A stretch of DNA of 64,000 nt from Paenibacillus sp. OK003 (GCF_900109515.1 NZ_FOBD01000003.1:372001-436000); one strand, 5' to 3'; shown: positions 34,659 to 43,595, counted from the first letter of the stretch. The notes: generated by a model from the letters alone, not told the origin. Made by a program: numbers and translations.

Positions 34659-35891
34659 ATGAACAATTTTGAAACGAATTTACAACAATATGCCGAACTG
34701 GCAGTCAAAGTGGGTGTCAATGTCCATCCTGGGCAGACGCTCGTGGTAAACGCACCCATCTCCGCAGCACATTTTGTGCGCCTGATCGTCAAAGCCGCTT
34801 ATGGCACAGGTGCCAAGTTGGTCAAAGTAAACTGGAGTGATGAGGTTATTACACGTCTTCACTATGATCTCGCACCAGAGGAATCCTTCTCCATTGAACC
34901 AAAATGGTTTGCAGGGGAAATGACTGAACTCGTAGAAGAAGGTGCCGCCATTCTGCATGTTATTGCAGAAAATCCGGACCTGCTTGCCGGTGTTCCTCAA
35001 GAACGGATCGTGACTAGTCAGAAAGTTCGCGGTAAAGCGATGGAGAAATATCGCTCCTATCAGATGGCAGACAAATTCAGCTGGTCCATTGTGGCAGTTC
35101 CTTCCCCTGAATGGGCAGCCAAAGTATTCCCTGATCTTCCGGCTGAGCAGCAAATTGATAAATTGTGGGATGTCATCTTCAAAACCGTTCGCATTGGTGA
35201 GAAGGATGCTGTCGCAGAATGGAAAACGCATTTGCTGAATCTCGACTCCCGCGCAGATCTGCTTAACGAGAAGAAATACAAAAAACTTCATTATACTGCC
35301 CCTGGCACAGACCTGACGATCGAGCTTCCTGAAGGTCATCTGTGGGTATCCGGCGGCAGCATCAATGAGCAGGGACACGTCTTCGTTGCCAATATGCCTA
35401 CAGAGGAAGTGTTCACCGCTCCACTGAAAACCGGCGTTAACGGTACAGTTCGCAGCACTAAGCCACTGAGTTATGGTGGCAACCTGATCGACGGCTTCTC
35501 CATCACTTTCGAAAATGGTCGAATTGTCGATTATACTGCTGAACAAGGACTTGATTCATTGAAAAGTTTGATTGAAATGGATGAAGGCGCACATTATCTG
35601 GGCGAGGTAGCTCTCGTTCCACATCAATCACCAATTTCGGATACGAATATTTTGTTCTACAACACCCTCTTTGATGAAAATGCATCCAACCATCTGGCTA
35701 TCGGTAACGCCTATGCCTTCTGTCTGGAAGGCGGCAAAACGATGTCCAAGGATGAATTGATCAGCCATGGGATGAACTCCAGTCTCACTCATGTGGATTT
35801 CATGATTGGATCAGGAGAAATGAACATTCACGGTGTCACTTCCGAAGGTAGCGAAGAGCCAATCTTCCTGCAAGGCAACTGGGCTTTCTAA
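34659..35891 (+). CDS. M29 family aminopeptidase (copy 1)
   Basis: A 410-residue aminopeptidase of the thermophilic-type M29 family (AmpS, aminopeptidase II/T). It removes N-terminal residues from peptides using two metal ions. Putative ligands are in PTEEVFTAP (Glu), YLGEVALV (Glu), NHLAIGNAY (His and Tyr) and SLTHVDFMIGS (His and Asp), all in the C-terminal half. AGGAGG lies 10 nt before the ATG. The next gene encodes a paralogue of equal length, 83 bp downstream in the same direction. No signal peptide, so it is cytoplasmic. Confidence 0.92.
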   Translation: MNNFETNLQQYAELAVKVGVNVHPGQTLVVNAPISAAHFVRLIVKAAYGTGAKLVKVNWSDEVITRLHYDLAPEESFSIEPKWFAGEMTELVEEGAAILHVIAENPDLLAGVPQERIVTSQKVRGKAMEKYRSYQMADKFSWSIVAVPSPEWAAKVFPDLPAEQQIDKLWDVIFKTVRIGEKDAVAEWKTHLLNLDSRADLLNEKKYKKLHYTAPGTDLTIELPEGHLWVSGGSINEQGHVFVANMPTEEVFTAPLKTGVNGTVRSTKPLSYGGNLIDGFSITFENGRIVDYTAEQGLDSLKSLIEMDEGAHYLGEVALVPHQSPISDTNILFYNTLFDENASNHLAIGNAYAFCLEGGKTMSKDELISHGMNSSLTHVDFMIGSGEMNIHGVTSEGSEEPIFLQGNWAF

Positions 35892-35974
35892 TTTAAAACG
35901 GTGTAAATGAGAGAGAGGGTCACTCCTCTCTTTTCCTGCGTAAGCGGGGAATTCATGATATGGAGGAACTTGAT

Positions 35975-37207
35975 ATGTTGAGTTTTGAACAAAAACTGGA
36001 TCGTTATGCTGAACTGGCTGTAAAAGTTGGAGCCAACGTTCAGCCCGGACAAATCTTCGTGATCAGCGCGATGATTGATACAGCTGAATTCGTGCGTTTG
36101 TTGGTGCGCAAAGGCTACGAGGCCGGAGCAAAGAAAGTTATCGTCAAATATGGAGACGAAACTGTCAATCGGCTGCGGTTTGAAATGGCACCCGAGGACT
36201 CCTTTCAAGATCCGCCGAAATGGCATGCCGCTGAACTTGAGGAGCTGGCAGCGAACAACGCTGCGTTCTTGACCATATTGTCATCCAGCCCGGACCTGCT
36301 GAAAGGCGTCGATCCTGAACGCATTTCCACCCACCAGCGTACATACGGACAGGCGATGTCCAAATACCGACAGTATCAGCAAGCGGACAAAATGAGCTGG
36401 ACAGGAGTAGCCTGTCCTTCGCCGGATTGGGCCGCCAAGGTATTCCCTGACCTTGCCCCTGCTGAGCAGATGAAACAGCTCTGGGAAGCCATTTTTGCTG
36501 CTGTAAGAGCTGATCTGGAAGATCCTGTAGCGGCTTGGGAGCAGCATATTGAGCGTTTGGAGCACAAAGCAGTTGCCCTGAACAGCAAAAAATATAAAGC
36601 TCTGCATTTTGTCTCACCGGGAACCGATCTTACCGTTGATCTTCCTGAAGGGCACATTTGGGCGCAAGCGGGCAGCATTAATGAACAAGGCACTCGTTTT
36701 GTGGCCAACATCCCGACAGAGGAAGTATTCACAGCACCAGCCAAATATGGGGTGAACGGCAAAGTGTCCAGTACCAAGCCGCTCAGTTATGGTGGAAGTA
36801 TCATTGATCGCTTCTCTCTTACGTTCAAAGACGGACGCATCATTGATTTCCAGGCCGAAGAAGGACAGGATACACTAGAAAGACTCATCAATATGGATGA
36901 AGGCTCGCATTATCTCGGCGAAGTCGCTCTGGTACCCTTCCATTCTCCAATCTCGGAAAGCGGTATTCTCTATTACACAACGCTATATGATGAAAATGCC
37001 TCATGTCACCTCGCTATCGGTAGTTCCTATGCCTTCAATATCGATGGTGGCAAAACGATGTCAACCGAAGAGCTTGCAGCTCGCGGCATGAACTCCAGCA
37101 TTACTCATGTAGACTTCATGATGGGATCGCCGGAAACGAACATTTACGGCGTGACAGCGAATGGCGAGCGTGAAGCTATCTTCCTGAACGGCGACTGGGC
37201 ATTCTAA
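35975..37207 (+). CDS. M29 family aminopeptidase (copy 2)
   Basis: A 410-residue paralogue of the preceding gene, with the same length and the same putative metal-site blocks: PTEEVFTAP, YLGEVALV, CHLAIGSSY and SITHVDFMMGS. Start ATG 35975 is chosen because GGAGG lies 8 nt upstream, and this gives equal lengths for both paralogues; an ATG at 35960 overlaps the ribosome binding site. The two proteins share most motifs but differ through the N-terminal third and on surface positions, so the duplication is not recent. A terminator follows. Confidence 0.92.
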   Translation: MLSFEQKLDRYAELAVKVGANVQPGQIFVISAMIDTAEFVRLLVRKGYEAGAKKVIVKYGDETVNRLRFEMAPEDSFQDPPKWHAAELEELAANNAAFLTILSSSPDLLKGVDPERISTHQRTYGQAMSKYRQYQQADKMSWTGVACPSPDWAAKVFPDLAPAEQMKQLWEAIFAAVRADLEDPVAAWEQHIERLEHKAVALNSKKYKALHFVSPGTDLTVDLPEGHIWAQAGSINEQGTRFVANIPTEEVFTAPAKYGVNGKVSSTKPLSYGGSIIDRFSLTFKDGRIIDFQAEEGQDTLERLINMDEGSHYLGEVALVPFHSPISESGILYYTTLYDENASCHLAIGSSYAFNIDGGKTMSTEELAARGMNSSITHVDFMMGSPETNIYGVTANGEREAIFLNGDWAF

Positions 37208-37245
37208 GCCAGATTCTATTATTCTACGATTATTAAATAACACAT

Positions 37246-37293
37246 AGAGGCCGCCCTACTGACCATAATTTACTGGTTAGCGAGACGGCCTCT
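37246..37293 (+). terminator. Terminator after tandem aminopeptidase genes
   Basis: AGAGGCCGCC and ACGGCCTCT arms with inner ACCA/TGGT pairing, followed by CTTTATTTC on the plus strand. It ends the two-gene aminopeptidase unit. Confidence 0.75.
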
Positions 37294-37417
37294 CTTTATT
37301 TCGGCTATACTTTTTCTGCTTCTGTCGGACGAACCTCCCATTGTATCGCTTCCATATAATGTTGTAAAATGAAATGATACCAATGTTTGTGGATTGTTCA
37401 CCAGAAAGGAGAACATC

Positions 37418-38008
37418 ATGGCCAATCGGCTCCAATTACTCTTAGCCTCAGATTTCCATAATTTGGGCCCTCAGCTTCAAGAAGAAGTGTACTACGAATA
37501 CTATAATATGGTACATGGTCTCATCGTTTACATTATCAAAGAACGTGCAGCAGCAGAAGATATCATCCAGGAAGCTTTTATCAAAATCATTAAAAACAAA
37601 CCTCTCTTCGACAACGAAGTCAAGCTGAAAGCATGGCTGAAGGTTGTCACACGGAATACCGCCATTAATTATCTGAGAAAAAATAAAAATAACCGTAACC
37701 AACTGGATACGGATAGTGTTTTTATAGATATGGAGACAATTAATCAGACGGCAGCTTCCGTAGAGAGCACGGTGGAGACTCAAATGATGCAGGAATCCAT
37801 CGAGTTCTATCTGGAACAGCTTAAGCCGGAATACCGTGTACTTGTGGAGCTGCGCTGGAAAGAGGGTCTTTCCTATCGGGAAATGGCCGATCTGCTTGAT
37901 ACATCCGAAGAAATTGTAAAGCAACGTTTGTTCAGAGCCCGCGGAAGTATCAAGAAGAAATTACATAAGGAATGGGGTGGAAGTATTGAGCAAAGGCAAG
38001 TCCGATAA
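37418..38008 (+). CDS. ECF-type RNA polymerase sigma factor
   Basis: A 196-residue sigma-70 family factor. Region 2 covers about residues 25-90 with ERAAAEDIIQEAFIKIIKN for core binding and -10 recognition. Region 4 covers about 130-185 with LKPEYRVLVELRWKEGLSYR and the HTH EMADLLDTSEEIVKQRLFRA. Start ATG 37418 (MANRLQ) has AAAGGAGAA just upstream. The 3' end overlaps the next gene by 32 nt; that gene encodes a membrane protein and is a probable anti-sigma factor. The stress signal is unknown. Confidence 0.9.
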   Translation: MANRLQLLLASDFHNLGPQLQEEVYYEYYNMVHGLIVYIIKERAAAEDIIQEAFIKIIKNKPLFDNEVKLKAWLKVVTRNTAINYLRKNKNNRNQLDTDSVFIDMETINQTAASVESTVETQMMQESIEFYLEQLKPEYRVLVELRWKEGLSYREMADLLDTSEEIVKQRLFRARGSIKKKLHKEWGGSIEQRQVR

Positions 38009-38954
38009 GCAAATGGATTCATTCGATTCAGAGCTGGAAGACGATTTTTTTGATGCCGCGTTTGATATGGCTTTTGACGAAGCCTTTCATCAGGCTGTAT
38101 CTGCCACCCCTGCTTCCCACACCGAACCCATGCGTCAATCCTGGCTCCGAGTTCAAAAGGAAATTGCCCGGGTTGGCGTACGCAAGAAAAGAATGCACAC
38201 CATACGTTTATCTGTCATTGTTGCTGCGTCCGTGACCATCGGCGCCGTCATCTTCAGTATGCCTACCGGGACGCAAGCCGTCTCCCCTTTTGTACAATCC
38301 ATCAAGGACTGGGGCAATGGTATGAAATCCATTGTTATCGAGGATCGTACTACTCATTTGGGGGCTGATCCGTCGACAGCCAAGACCCCTCCACCTCCTG
38401 AACGAGGAGTTAATGAAGCTCCCAAATTCTATTCTGGAGACGAACCACAAGAGGATGAAGATATTGTTCTCCCCTTCTATGAGACATCACATTTACTTGA
38501 AGCGGTGGTTGTAACCAAGGAAATAGCACGCTCGGGATTTATGGGTGATTTTTTGTTATCAAAAGCGATTCCCGAGCGGTTTACAAAGATCAAATTTGAG
38601 CTCATGCTGGATACTCTCAATCCCGTCAATCCGGAAGATTATTACGAATCTCAACGCATGAGGGTTCGTTATAGCGGCGAAGGCAAAAATGGTGAAGAAG
38701 AAGTCATTCAGTTTGATTATGCCTATGTTTCGCCTGGTCAGATCATTGAGGGGCCCATGCTTCGCGAAACAAGTATCGTCAAATTGGCTGATGGCAGCGA
38801 TGCATTTATGTACCTCGGTCCCCCCTATAATACCTTTCAATGGATGATGGGTTCTGTCAATATGAGCTTATTCGGAACCGTCTCGGAAGAAGAGATGACT
38901 GCCATTGCCAATGACCTGCAGGAACAAAAATTTCCAGGTAGTACTCGCAAGTAA
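37977..38954 (+). CDS. Membrane-anchored probable anti-sigma factor
   Basis: A 325-residue protein with one membrane segment (LSVIVAASVTIGAVIFSM, about residues 78-95). The N-terminal cytoplasmic part is acidic and short, with FDAAFDMAFDEAFHQAV. The outer part (about 100-325) carries a proline stretch and a C-terminal domain ending FGTVSEEEMTAIANDL, like DUF4367-type domains of RsgI/anti-sigma partners. It overlaps the sigma gene by 32 nt, which is common for cognate anti-sigma factors. No zinc ZAS motif (HxxxCxxC) is seen. Start: GTG 37977, or TTG 37986 with GGGTGG just before it. The role is inferred mainly from position and topology. Confidence 0.75.
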   Translation: MEVLSKGKSDKQMDSFDSELEDDFFDAAFDMAFDEAFHQAVSATPASHTEPMRQSWLRVQKEIARVGVRKKRMHTIRLSVIVAASVTIGAVIFSMPTGTQAVSPFVQSIKDWGNGMKSIVIEDRTTHLGADPSTAKTPPPPERGVNEAPKFYSGDEPQEDEDIVLPFYETSHLLEAVVVTKEIARSGFMGDFLLSKAIPERFTKIKFELMLDTLNPVNPEDYYESQRMRVRYSGEGKNGEEEVIQFDYAYVSPGQIIEGPMLRETSIVKLADGSDAFMYLGPPYNTFQWMMGSVNMSLFGTVSEEEMTAIANDLQEQKFPGSTRK

Positions 38955-38955
38955 A

Positions 38956-39447
38956 TTAAAATAATACGTTGCTTGAAATATGTGTTGTCGTCTCAAGCTT
39001 GACCCCGTCGTCGGCCGTGTGAAGACTGACGACTCGATAGTAATATCCGGTTATAACCGTCCACTTCGATTGGGCATTAAGGGTCTGCGTTTGCGTTTTC
39101 TTCTTGGAACCGGATTGATAGAGTATCCAGGCCGATCCCGTCCAGCGCTCAAGTCGATAATCGACTTGCAGCGATTTCATTTCCGAGAAGGTCGTTGTTA
39201 TTGTATTTACAACCGCAGTCAGCCCCCCTCCAGGTGTAACAGTCCCCTCTGCCTGATAAATATAATTTGGGGAAGACAACATATTAACACTTGGTTCCAA
39301 GGGCGGTGGTGGTGGAGTAAGCGCGTGGGGCTGGATACTTGGACTGGCTACAGCTACCCCGGCGGTTGGTATGGCAAGAATTATGGGTGACGATAGTGCT
39401 GCAACAATCATGACTTTCAGCATGGACGTTATTCTAATTTTCCGCAT
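38956..39447 (-). CDS. Secreted protein of unknown function
   Basis: A 163-residue protein with an N-terminal signal peptide: MRKIRI, then a hydrophobic core and an AVASPS cleavage region near residue 35. A short proline run (LTPPPPPLEP) follows, then a beta-rich domain with VDYRLERWTGSAWILYQSG. I do not recognise the family. AAGGGTGG precedes ATG 39447. It converges on the sigma/anti-sigma pair with only 1 nt between the two stop codons and no terminator between them. To the left of its start lies an IS remnant. Confidence 0.7.
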   Translation of the reverse strand: MRKIRITSMLKVMIVAALSSPIILAIPTAGVAVASPSIQPHALTPPPPPLEPSVNMLSSPNYIYQAEGTVTPGGGLTAVVNTITTTFSEMKSLQVDYRLERWTGSAWILYQSGSKKKTQTQTLNAQSKWTVITGYYYRVVSLHTADDGVKLETTTHISSNVLF

Positions 39448-39556
39448 ATGTATCCACCCTTCATTTTCCAAATTTTATTTTGTGTAAATATTAAACGGAT
39501 GTAGTGGTTAGAAGGTTTCAAAAAAATAAAAGACGCTCCGACTTACATTTGATATG

Positions 39557-39613
39557 CTCCCATCATAGTAGACGGTAGAAAAAACAAAACTTTCTACGTC
39601 GATATGATGGGAG
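39557..39613. repeat. Hairpin at the left end of the IS remnant
   Basis: CTCCCATCATA and TATGATGGGAG form perfect arms; inside, GTAGAAA and TTTCTAC pair as well. It lies just before the transposase start, where an IS commonly carries a hairpin that limits read-through from outside. It could also act as a terminator. Confidence 0.6.
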
Positions 39614-39621
39614 TTTTTCTA

Positions 39622-40524
39622 ATGTCTAAACGAAGTCAGGTGTCCCTTGAAGCGAAACTACGTGCGGTCAAGCATTGCATTGCATTTAAGTCCAGTCCGA
39701 ACCAGGAAGCCAGGCAATTTATACCCTCACACATGAACTGGACTATCAGAAAGCGGCCCAGAAGTATGACGTGTCTTATTCGCAAGTATATGCATGGGTT
39801 CGGAAATACCAAACGGGTCAAGAAGAGGCTCTCCGAGATCATCGGGGACATAAAAAGCCTGTAGAAAAACGGAACGAGCAGGAACGACTCAAGCTACGCA
39901 TCAAGGAACTGGAAGCCCGGAATGAATACCTGGAGATGGAGAATGCCTTCGCAAAAAAAGTTGGCAGAGATCGAGCAACGAAAACCACGTTAACCCTGGT
40001 TCGACATGTAGAACGGTATCAATCGATACAAGAGCTACACCGTGAAAAAAGGATACGCTATTGCATTGTTATGTGCACTGGCTGGAATTGCACGATCTGC
40101 CTACTACCGATGGTTAAAGTGGACACCTTCTGCCCGAGAACGTGAAATATATAAGCTGGCAAAAGAAGCGAAGCGTCGTTATGACAAGCGAGATGGGATT
40201 CTAGGCTATCGTCAAATGCGTACCCAGTTAAATCGAAAGTTGAACCAGAAGTACAACAAAAAGCGCTATTACCGAATTATGTGCGCTCTGGGGCTAAAAG
40301 CAGTCATTCGTAAAAAACGGCCACATTACGTGAGTGCTACAGCCATCCATGTGGCTGAAAATAAAATGAACCGCAACTTCGATGCCCCTGCTCCGAATGT
40401 CAAAACGTCTACCGATGTGACAGAACTGAAGTATGGAAATAGACGTAAAGCTTATTTAAGTGCCATTATTGATGTATACGATAACTCTATTGTTTCATGG
40501 GTACTCCGTGATGTCGCATCCTAA
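39622..40524 (+). pseudogene. IS3-family transposase remnant with frameshifts
   Basis: The orfA part starts MSKRSQVSLEAKLRAVKHCI and breaks near 39715-39730. It then continues in another frame as HELDYQKAAQKYDVSYSQVY and AWVRKY, an HTH typical of IS3 orfA. A second change lies at a run of seven A near 39955, the usual programmed-frameshift site, after which KLAEIEQRKPR ends the original orfA. A third lies at the A-run near 40045, where QSIQELHREK should join KGYAIALLCALAGIARSAYY of orfB. OrfB then reads through TSTDVTELKYGN, with the first catalytic Asp, and stops after SWVLRDVAS, so the second Asp and Glu are missing. It cannot make an active transposase. Confidence 0.8.
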
Positions 40525-40531
40525 TAAAGTA

Positions 40532-41224
40532 TCACCATGGAATTGTGCCCTTGCGATCCGTGAAGGTTCCCGTAGGTCCGTCTTTACCAATAGTAGCCAT
40601 TCTAACGATGGCATCTGTACCTTCCTGGACTGTCTGATGTCCTTGCCCAGAGAGGTCTGTTTTGGTGGGGCCAGGGTCTACAGCATTGACCCTAATATCA
40701 GTCAAGCCTTTCGCATATTGCACGGTGAGCATCGTTACAGCTGACTTAGATGAAGTATACGAAAGAGAGTTAATTTTCGATTCCAATGTGTCTGGGTTTG
40801 TAACCATACCGAAGGACCCTAAACCGCTACTTACATTGACGATAACGGGAGATTCCGAATTGCGTAGTAAGGGAATAAACGCATGCGTAACACGGACAAT
40901 ACCAAAGACGTTGGTCTCATAAGTCTGGCGGATATCATCAACTGTGATATCTTCAGGCTTTTTGTATGCTCCGGTGATTCCCGCATTATTGATAAGAACG
41001 TCAATGCGCCCCTCTTTTTGCATGATTTCGGTTGCGGCTGCATTCACAGAATCGGTGTCCGTCACATCGAGAAGAACATAACGAGCACCAAGTTCTTCGG
41101 CTGCTTTCGTTCCGCGCTCTGCATCTCGGGAGCCGATATATACGGTATGTCCTAGTTTAATGAGGCGTCGTGCGGTCTCAAAACCAAGTCCCTTATTACC
41201 ACCGGTTATTAATGTAATTGTCAT
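40532..41224 (-). CDS. Short-chain dehydrogenase/reductase
   Basis: A 230-residue classical SDR. The NADP(H) loop is TGGNKGLGFETARRL (residues 7-21), NNAG is near 85, the catalytic Ser is in VNVSSGLGSF near 135, and the Tyr-Lys pair is in YTSSKSA near 160. The C-terminus GPTGTFTDRKGTIPW matches short carbonyl-reductase-like members of Firmicutes. ATG 41224 is taken because AAGGAGT precedes it; a longer frame lacks a site and would cover the operators. It is divergent from a TetR regulator, and both share two matching operator-like palindromes. Probably induced by a reactive carbonyl or antibiotic-like compound. Confidence 0.9.
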   Translation of the reverse strand: MTITLITGGNKGLGFETARRLIKLGHTVYIGSRDAERGTKAAEELGARYVLLDVTDTDSVNAAATEIMQKEGRIDVLINNAGITGAYKKPEDITVDDIRQTYETNVFGIVRVTHAFIPLLRNSESPVIVNVSSGLGSFGMVTNPDTLESKINSLSYTSSKSAVTMLTVQYAKGLTDIRVNAVDPGPTKTDLSGQGHQTVQEGTDAIVRMATIGKDGPTGTFTDRKGTIPW

Positions 41225-41253
41225 TTTAAAATAACTCCTTTGCTTTTCCCATA

Positions 41254-41273
41254 ATGTAAGAACTCTCTTACAT
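41254..41273. promoter_or_regulatory. TetR operator candidate, site 1
   Basis: ATGTAAGA and TCTTACAT form perfect 8-bp arms around ACTC, a 20-bp site between the divergent SDR and TetR genes. A second copy with the same arm and spacing lies 33 bp away at 41287. Confidence 0.75.
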
Positions 41274-41286
41274 GATAACAGATTGA

Positions 41287-41306
41287 ATGTAAGATGTCTA
41301 TTACAT
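41287..41306. promoter_or_regulatory. TetR operator candidate, site 2
   Basis: ATGTAAGA and TATTACAT surround TGTC, giving the same 20-bp layout as site 1 with one mismatch between arms. Centre-to-centre distance from site 1 is 33 bp, about three helical turns, so both sites face the same side of the DNA. Confidence 0.75.
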
Positions 41307-41351
41307 TTGGGTGTGATAATAGTGTACAATCATATTGAAGGAAGTGATAAC

Positions 41352-41954
41352 ATGTCCAATAACGAACGGAGTTACCATCATGGCGACCTCAGAGAAACAC
41401 TAATTCGAACTTCATTAATATTGATCTCGGAAGCTGGACTTGCCAACTTCTCTGTTTCTAGGGTAGCAAAACGAGCGGGGGTGTCCTCAGGTGCTCCCTA
41501 TCGTCATTTTCCAGATCGCGAGAGTCTTCTTCTCGCTACTGGGATTGCGTTCCTAACCGGGCTTACCTTGAACATGCGAACAGCAACGGATAAGGCTGGT
41601 AATGATCCGGTTGACCGTCTGGCTTCGACAGCTGGTGCCTATGTTCTGTATACAATTGATCAATATGTAGGTGTTGAATTATTTATTGCATTGCAAGGGG
41701 CTCAATTCACAGAATTTCATGAACGGAAACGTGAAATGATCGATTTCCTATTTTCCTTAGTACAAGAAGCTGAGCCACATGCGACATGGAGCCAAATCGT
41801 TGAGTTATTAGAAGCGCATTTAGCTGTTAGCCAGGGCTTTTCTGATATGTATCAACAAGGCATGTTTTCCCACATGAAACTTTCAAATGGAGAAATTGCA
41901 ACAAGGGCGACAGTTGCTGCTCGCCATCTAATAAAGGGTTGGGGTATGAGGTGA
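41352..41954 (+). CDS. TetR/AcrR family transcriptional regulator
   Basis: A 200-residue regulator. The N-terminal TetR DNA-binding domain reads HHGDLRETLIRTSLILISEA then FSVSRVAKRAGVSSGAPYRHF (about residues 8-55). The ligand-binding part that follows resembles the TetR_C WHG-type domain. Start ATG 41352 (MSNNERSYHHG) has GAAGGAAGTGA upstream; an earlier in-frame ATG at 41283 would include the operators in coding sequence and is rejected. It probably represses itself and the divergent SDR through the two 20-bp palindromes. Confidence 0.9.
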   Translation: MSNNERSYHHGDLRETLIRTSLILISEAGLANFSVSRVAKRAGVSSGAPYRHFPDRESLLLATGIAFLTGLTLNMRTATDKAGNDPVDRLASTAGAYVLYTIDQYVGVELFIALQGAQFTEFHERKREMIDFLFSLVQEAEPHATWSQIVELLEAHLAVSQGFSDMYQQGMFSHMKLSNGEIATRATVAARHLIKGWGMR

Positions 41955-42452
41955 AGCGGAAGGTTCTTCTTACTTCCGGGGCAATTCCAACTTTTCCTTA
42001 GCATTTGTTTTGTTAGCCCAAAGAATTCAATTAACATCGAAATTCCTCGGGCATTAGAATTAACTTGCCGTTACAGACAGCGCGGAGAACCGTATCACAG
42101 TAGAGAATTACGCTAACACAATAGTTCAACTTCGAAGGGGCTATGGTGCGGTCACCCCTTCACTCTGCTAATGGACAGGATTTTCAAAAAAGTCTGGTGA
42201 ATAACATAAGTATCGAGGAGTTCTCAGTAATTTTTTGTATCGACAAGATGAGCGCAGATGGGAGATGCAATCATGCAACTTGTAGCATATCTTGCCAATA
42301 CGACTCCATGAAACCTACAAACCTAATCAGCAATGCTGATCAATGGACTTGCGTTAGTGTGTAGAGCTTACCCAAGAGCGACAATAACCATTCACGAATC
42401 ATTCCTTCGTTTGAGAACGAACGGGATAATTTCTTCAAATAGAAACAGATTA
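41955..42452. other. Intergenic stretch without recognisable gene
   Basis: About 500 bp between tetR and a bidirectional terminator. A short CGGAAG/CTTCCG hairpin right after the tetR stop could end that transcript, but it lacks a T-run. No supported reading frame was found on either strand. Confidence 0.5.
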
Positions 42453-42493
42453 TAAAAGTCCACCATCGTTTTGCTTTCGAAGGTGGACTTTTA
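42453..42493. terminator. Bidirectional terminator downstream of the peptide transporter
   Basis: TAAAAGTCCACC and GGTGGACTTTTA arms, symmetrical with A-run on one side and T-run on the other. It lies 137 bp after the last transporter gene. Confidence 0.8.
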
Positions 42494-42629
42494 AGCCAAT
42501 TTATTGCTGATTCCCATGTTTTTAAATACTCCTCTTAAAAAACAGAACACTGGGCTCCAGTTGAAGTATGGATTTACAAAGAGCATGACTCGTGTAAGTC
42601 GCTGTTTGGACAATCAGTTCTCACATGCC

Positions 42630-43595
42630 TCAGACCAAATGGCAGGCTACAAAATGATCCGCTCCTACATTCCGATATGCTGGAATTTGCTGCTTGCAGA
42701 TATCTTCTGCCCATGGACAACGTGTATGGAACTTGCAGCCCGTTGGCGGATTCACCGGACTGGGGATATCCCCTTTAAGCACAATTCGTTCCCGTTTCAA
42801 TTTGGGAATCGGCACAGGTACTGCTGATAGCAAGGCTTTCGTATACGGGTGCAGTGGATTGCCGAACAACTCATCTCGCGAGGCCGTCTCGACCATGGAG
42901 CCCAGATACATCACTCCAATGCGGTCACACAGATGTTCCACCACACTCAGATCATGCGAAATAAACAAGTAAGCAAGGCCACGCTCTTGCTGAAGCCGTC
43001 TGAACAGATTGATAATCTGAGCCTGAATGGACACATCCAGTGCAGACACCGGTTCATCTGCGATAATCAGTTTGGGATTTAAGATCAAAGCTCGCGCAAT
43101 CCCTATCCGCTGTCGCTGTCCACCAGAGAACTCATGGGGAAAACGATCAATATGATAAGATGACAATCCGCAGGCTCCGAGTACCTCCTTGACGAGATCA
43201 CGTACTTCGCTTGCGGTCGCCAACCCGTGATCCAATACAGCCTCCCCAATCGCATCACCAATGCGTATGCGCGGATTCAGTGAACTGTAGGGGTCTTGGA
43301 AAATAAGTTGAAGCTGAGGACGAATCTTCCGTACTTCCTGCATAGATAACTGATGCAAGTCAACACCTTGAAAACGAATCTGTCCCTCCGTTTTCTCTGT
43401 TAAGCGAACGATGGTTCTTCCTACGGTGCTCTTGCCACTACCGGATTCACCCACTAATCCAAACGTCTCGCCTTCATGGATGGTGATGCTAATATCATCG
43501 ACCGCTTTTACATGGGCAACTGTACGATTCAATAAACCTTTGCGAACTGGGAAATAGGTTTTGAGATGTTCAATTTCCAATAGAGGTTCAGACAT
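42630..43595 (-). CDS. Oligopeptide/dipeptide ABC importer ATP-binding protein (OppF-like)
   Basis: A 321-residue ATPase. Walker A is GESGSGKSTVGRTI near residue 50, the ABC signature is SGGQRQRIGIARAL near 160 and Walker B is LIIADEPVSALD. The C-terminal oligopeptide-transporter domain (from about 240) holds a Cys cluster, CKFHTRCPWAEDIC, that can bind an iron-sulfur centre in Opp/Dpp ATPases. It starts 8 nt inside the end of the OppD-like gene and is last in the operon binding protein-OppB-OppC-OppD-OppF. It energises peptide uptake at the cytoplasmic face of the membrane. Confidence 0.92.
   Translation of the reverse strand: MSEPLLEIEHLKTYFPVRKGLLNRTVAHVKAVDDISITIHEGETFGLVGESGSGKSTVGRTIVRLTEKTEGQIRFQGVDLHQLSMQEVRKIRPQLQLIFQDPYSSLNPRIRIGDAIGEAVLDHGLATASEVRDLVKEVLGACGLSSYHIDRFPHEFSGGQRQRIGIARALILNPKLIIADEPVSALDVSIQAQIINLFRRLQQERGLAYLFISHDLSVVEHLCDRIGVMYLGSMVETASRDELFGNPLHPYTKALLSAVPVPIPKLKRERIVLKGDIPSPVNPPTGCKFHTRCPWAEDICKQQIPAYRNVGADHFVACHLV

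Larger units (their letters stand above)
39540..40524 (+). mobile_element. Decayed IS3-family insertion sequence fragment
   Basis: The segment holds an IS3-like orfA/orfB pair that has lost its reading frames and its right end. The 5' part includes a hairpin and an orfA start at 39622. The 3' part breaks off inside the DDE integrase region, directly before the end of the neighbouring SDR gene, with no right inverted repeat seen. The exact left boundary is uncertain; no target duplication could be identified. Confidence 0.75.

Noticed and set aside
34680..35546. Minus-strand 288-codon frame
   Set aside because: Antisense shadow of the first M29 aminopeptidase; no start signal and no recognisable domain.
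42504..42827. Plus-strand 107-codon frame near the end of the peptide importer
   Set aside because: Mostly antisense to the OppF-like gene and without a ribosome binding site.
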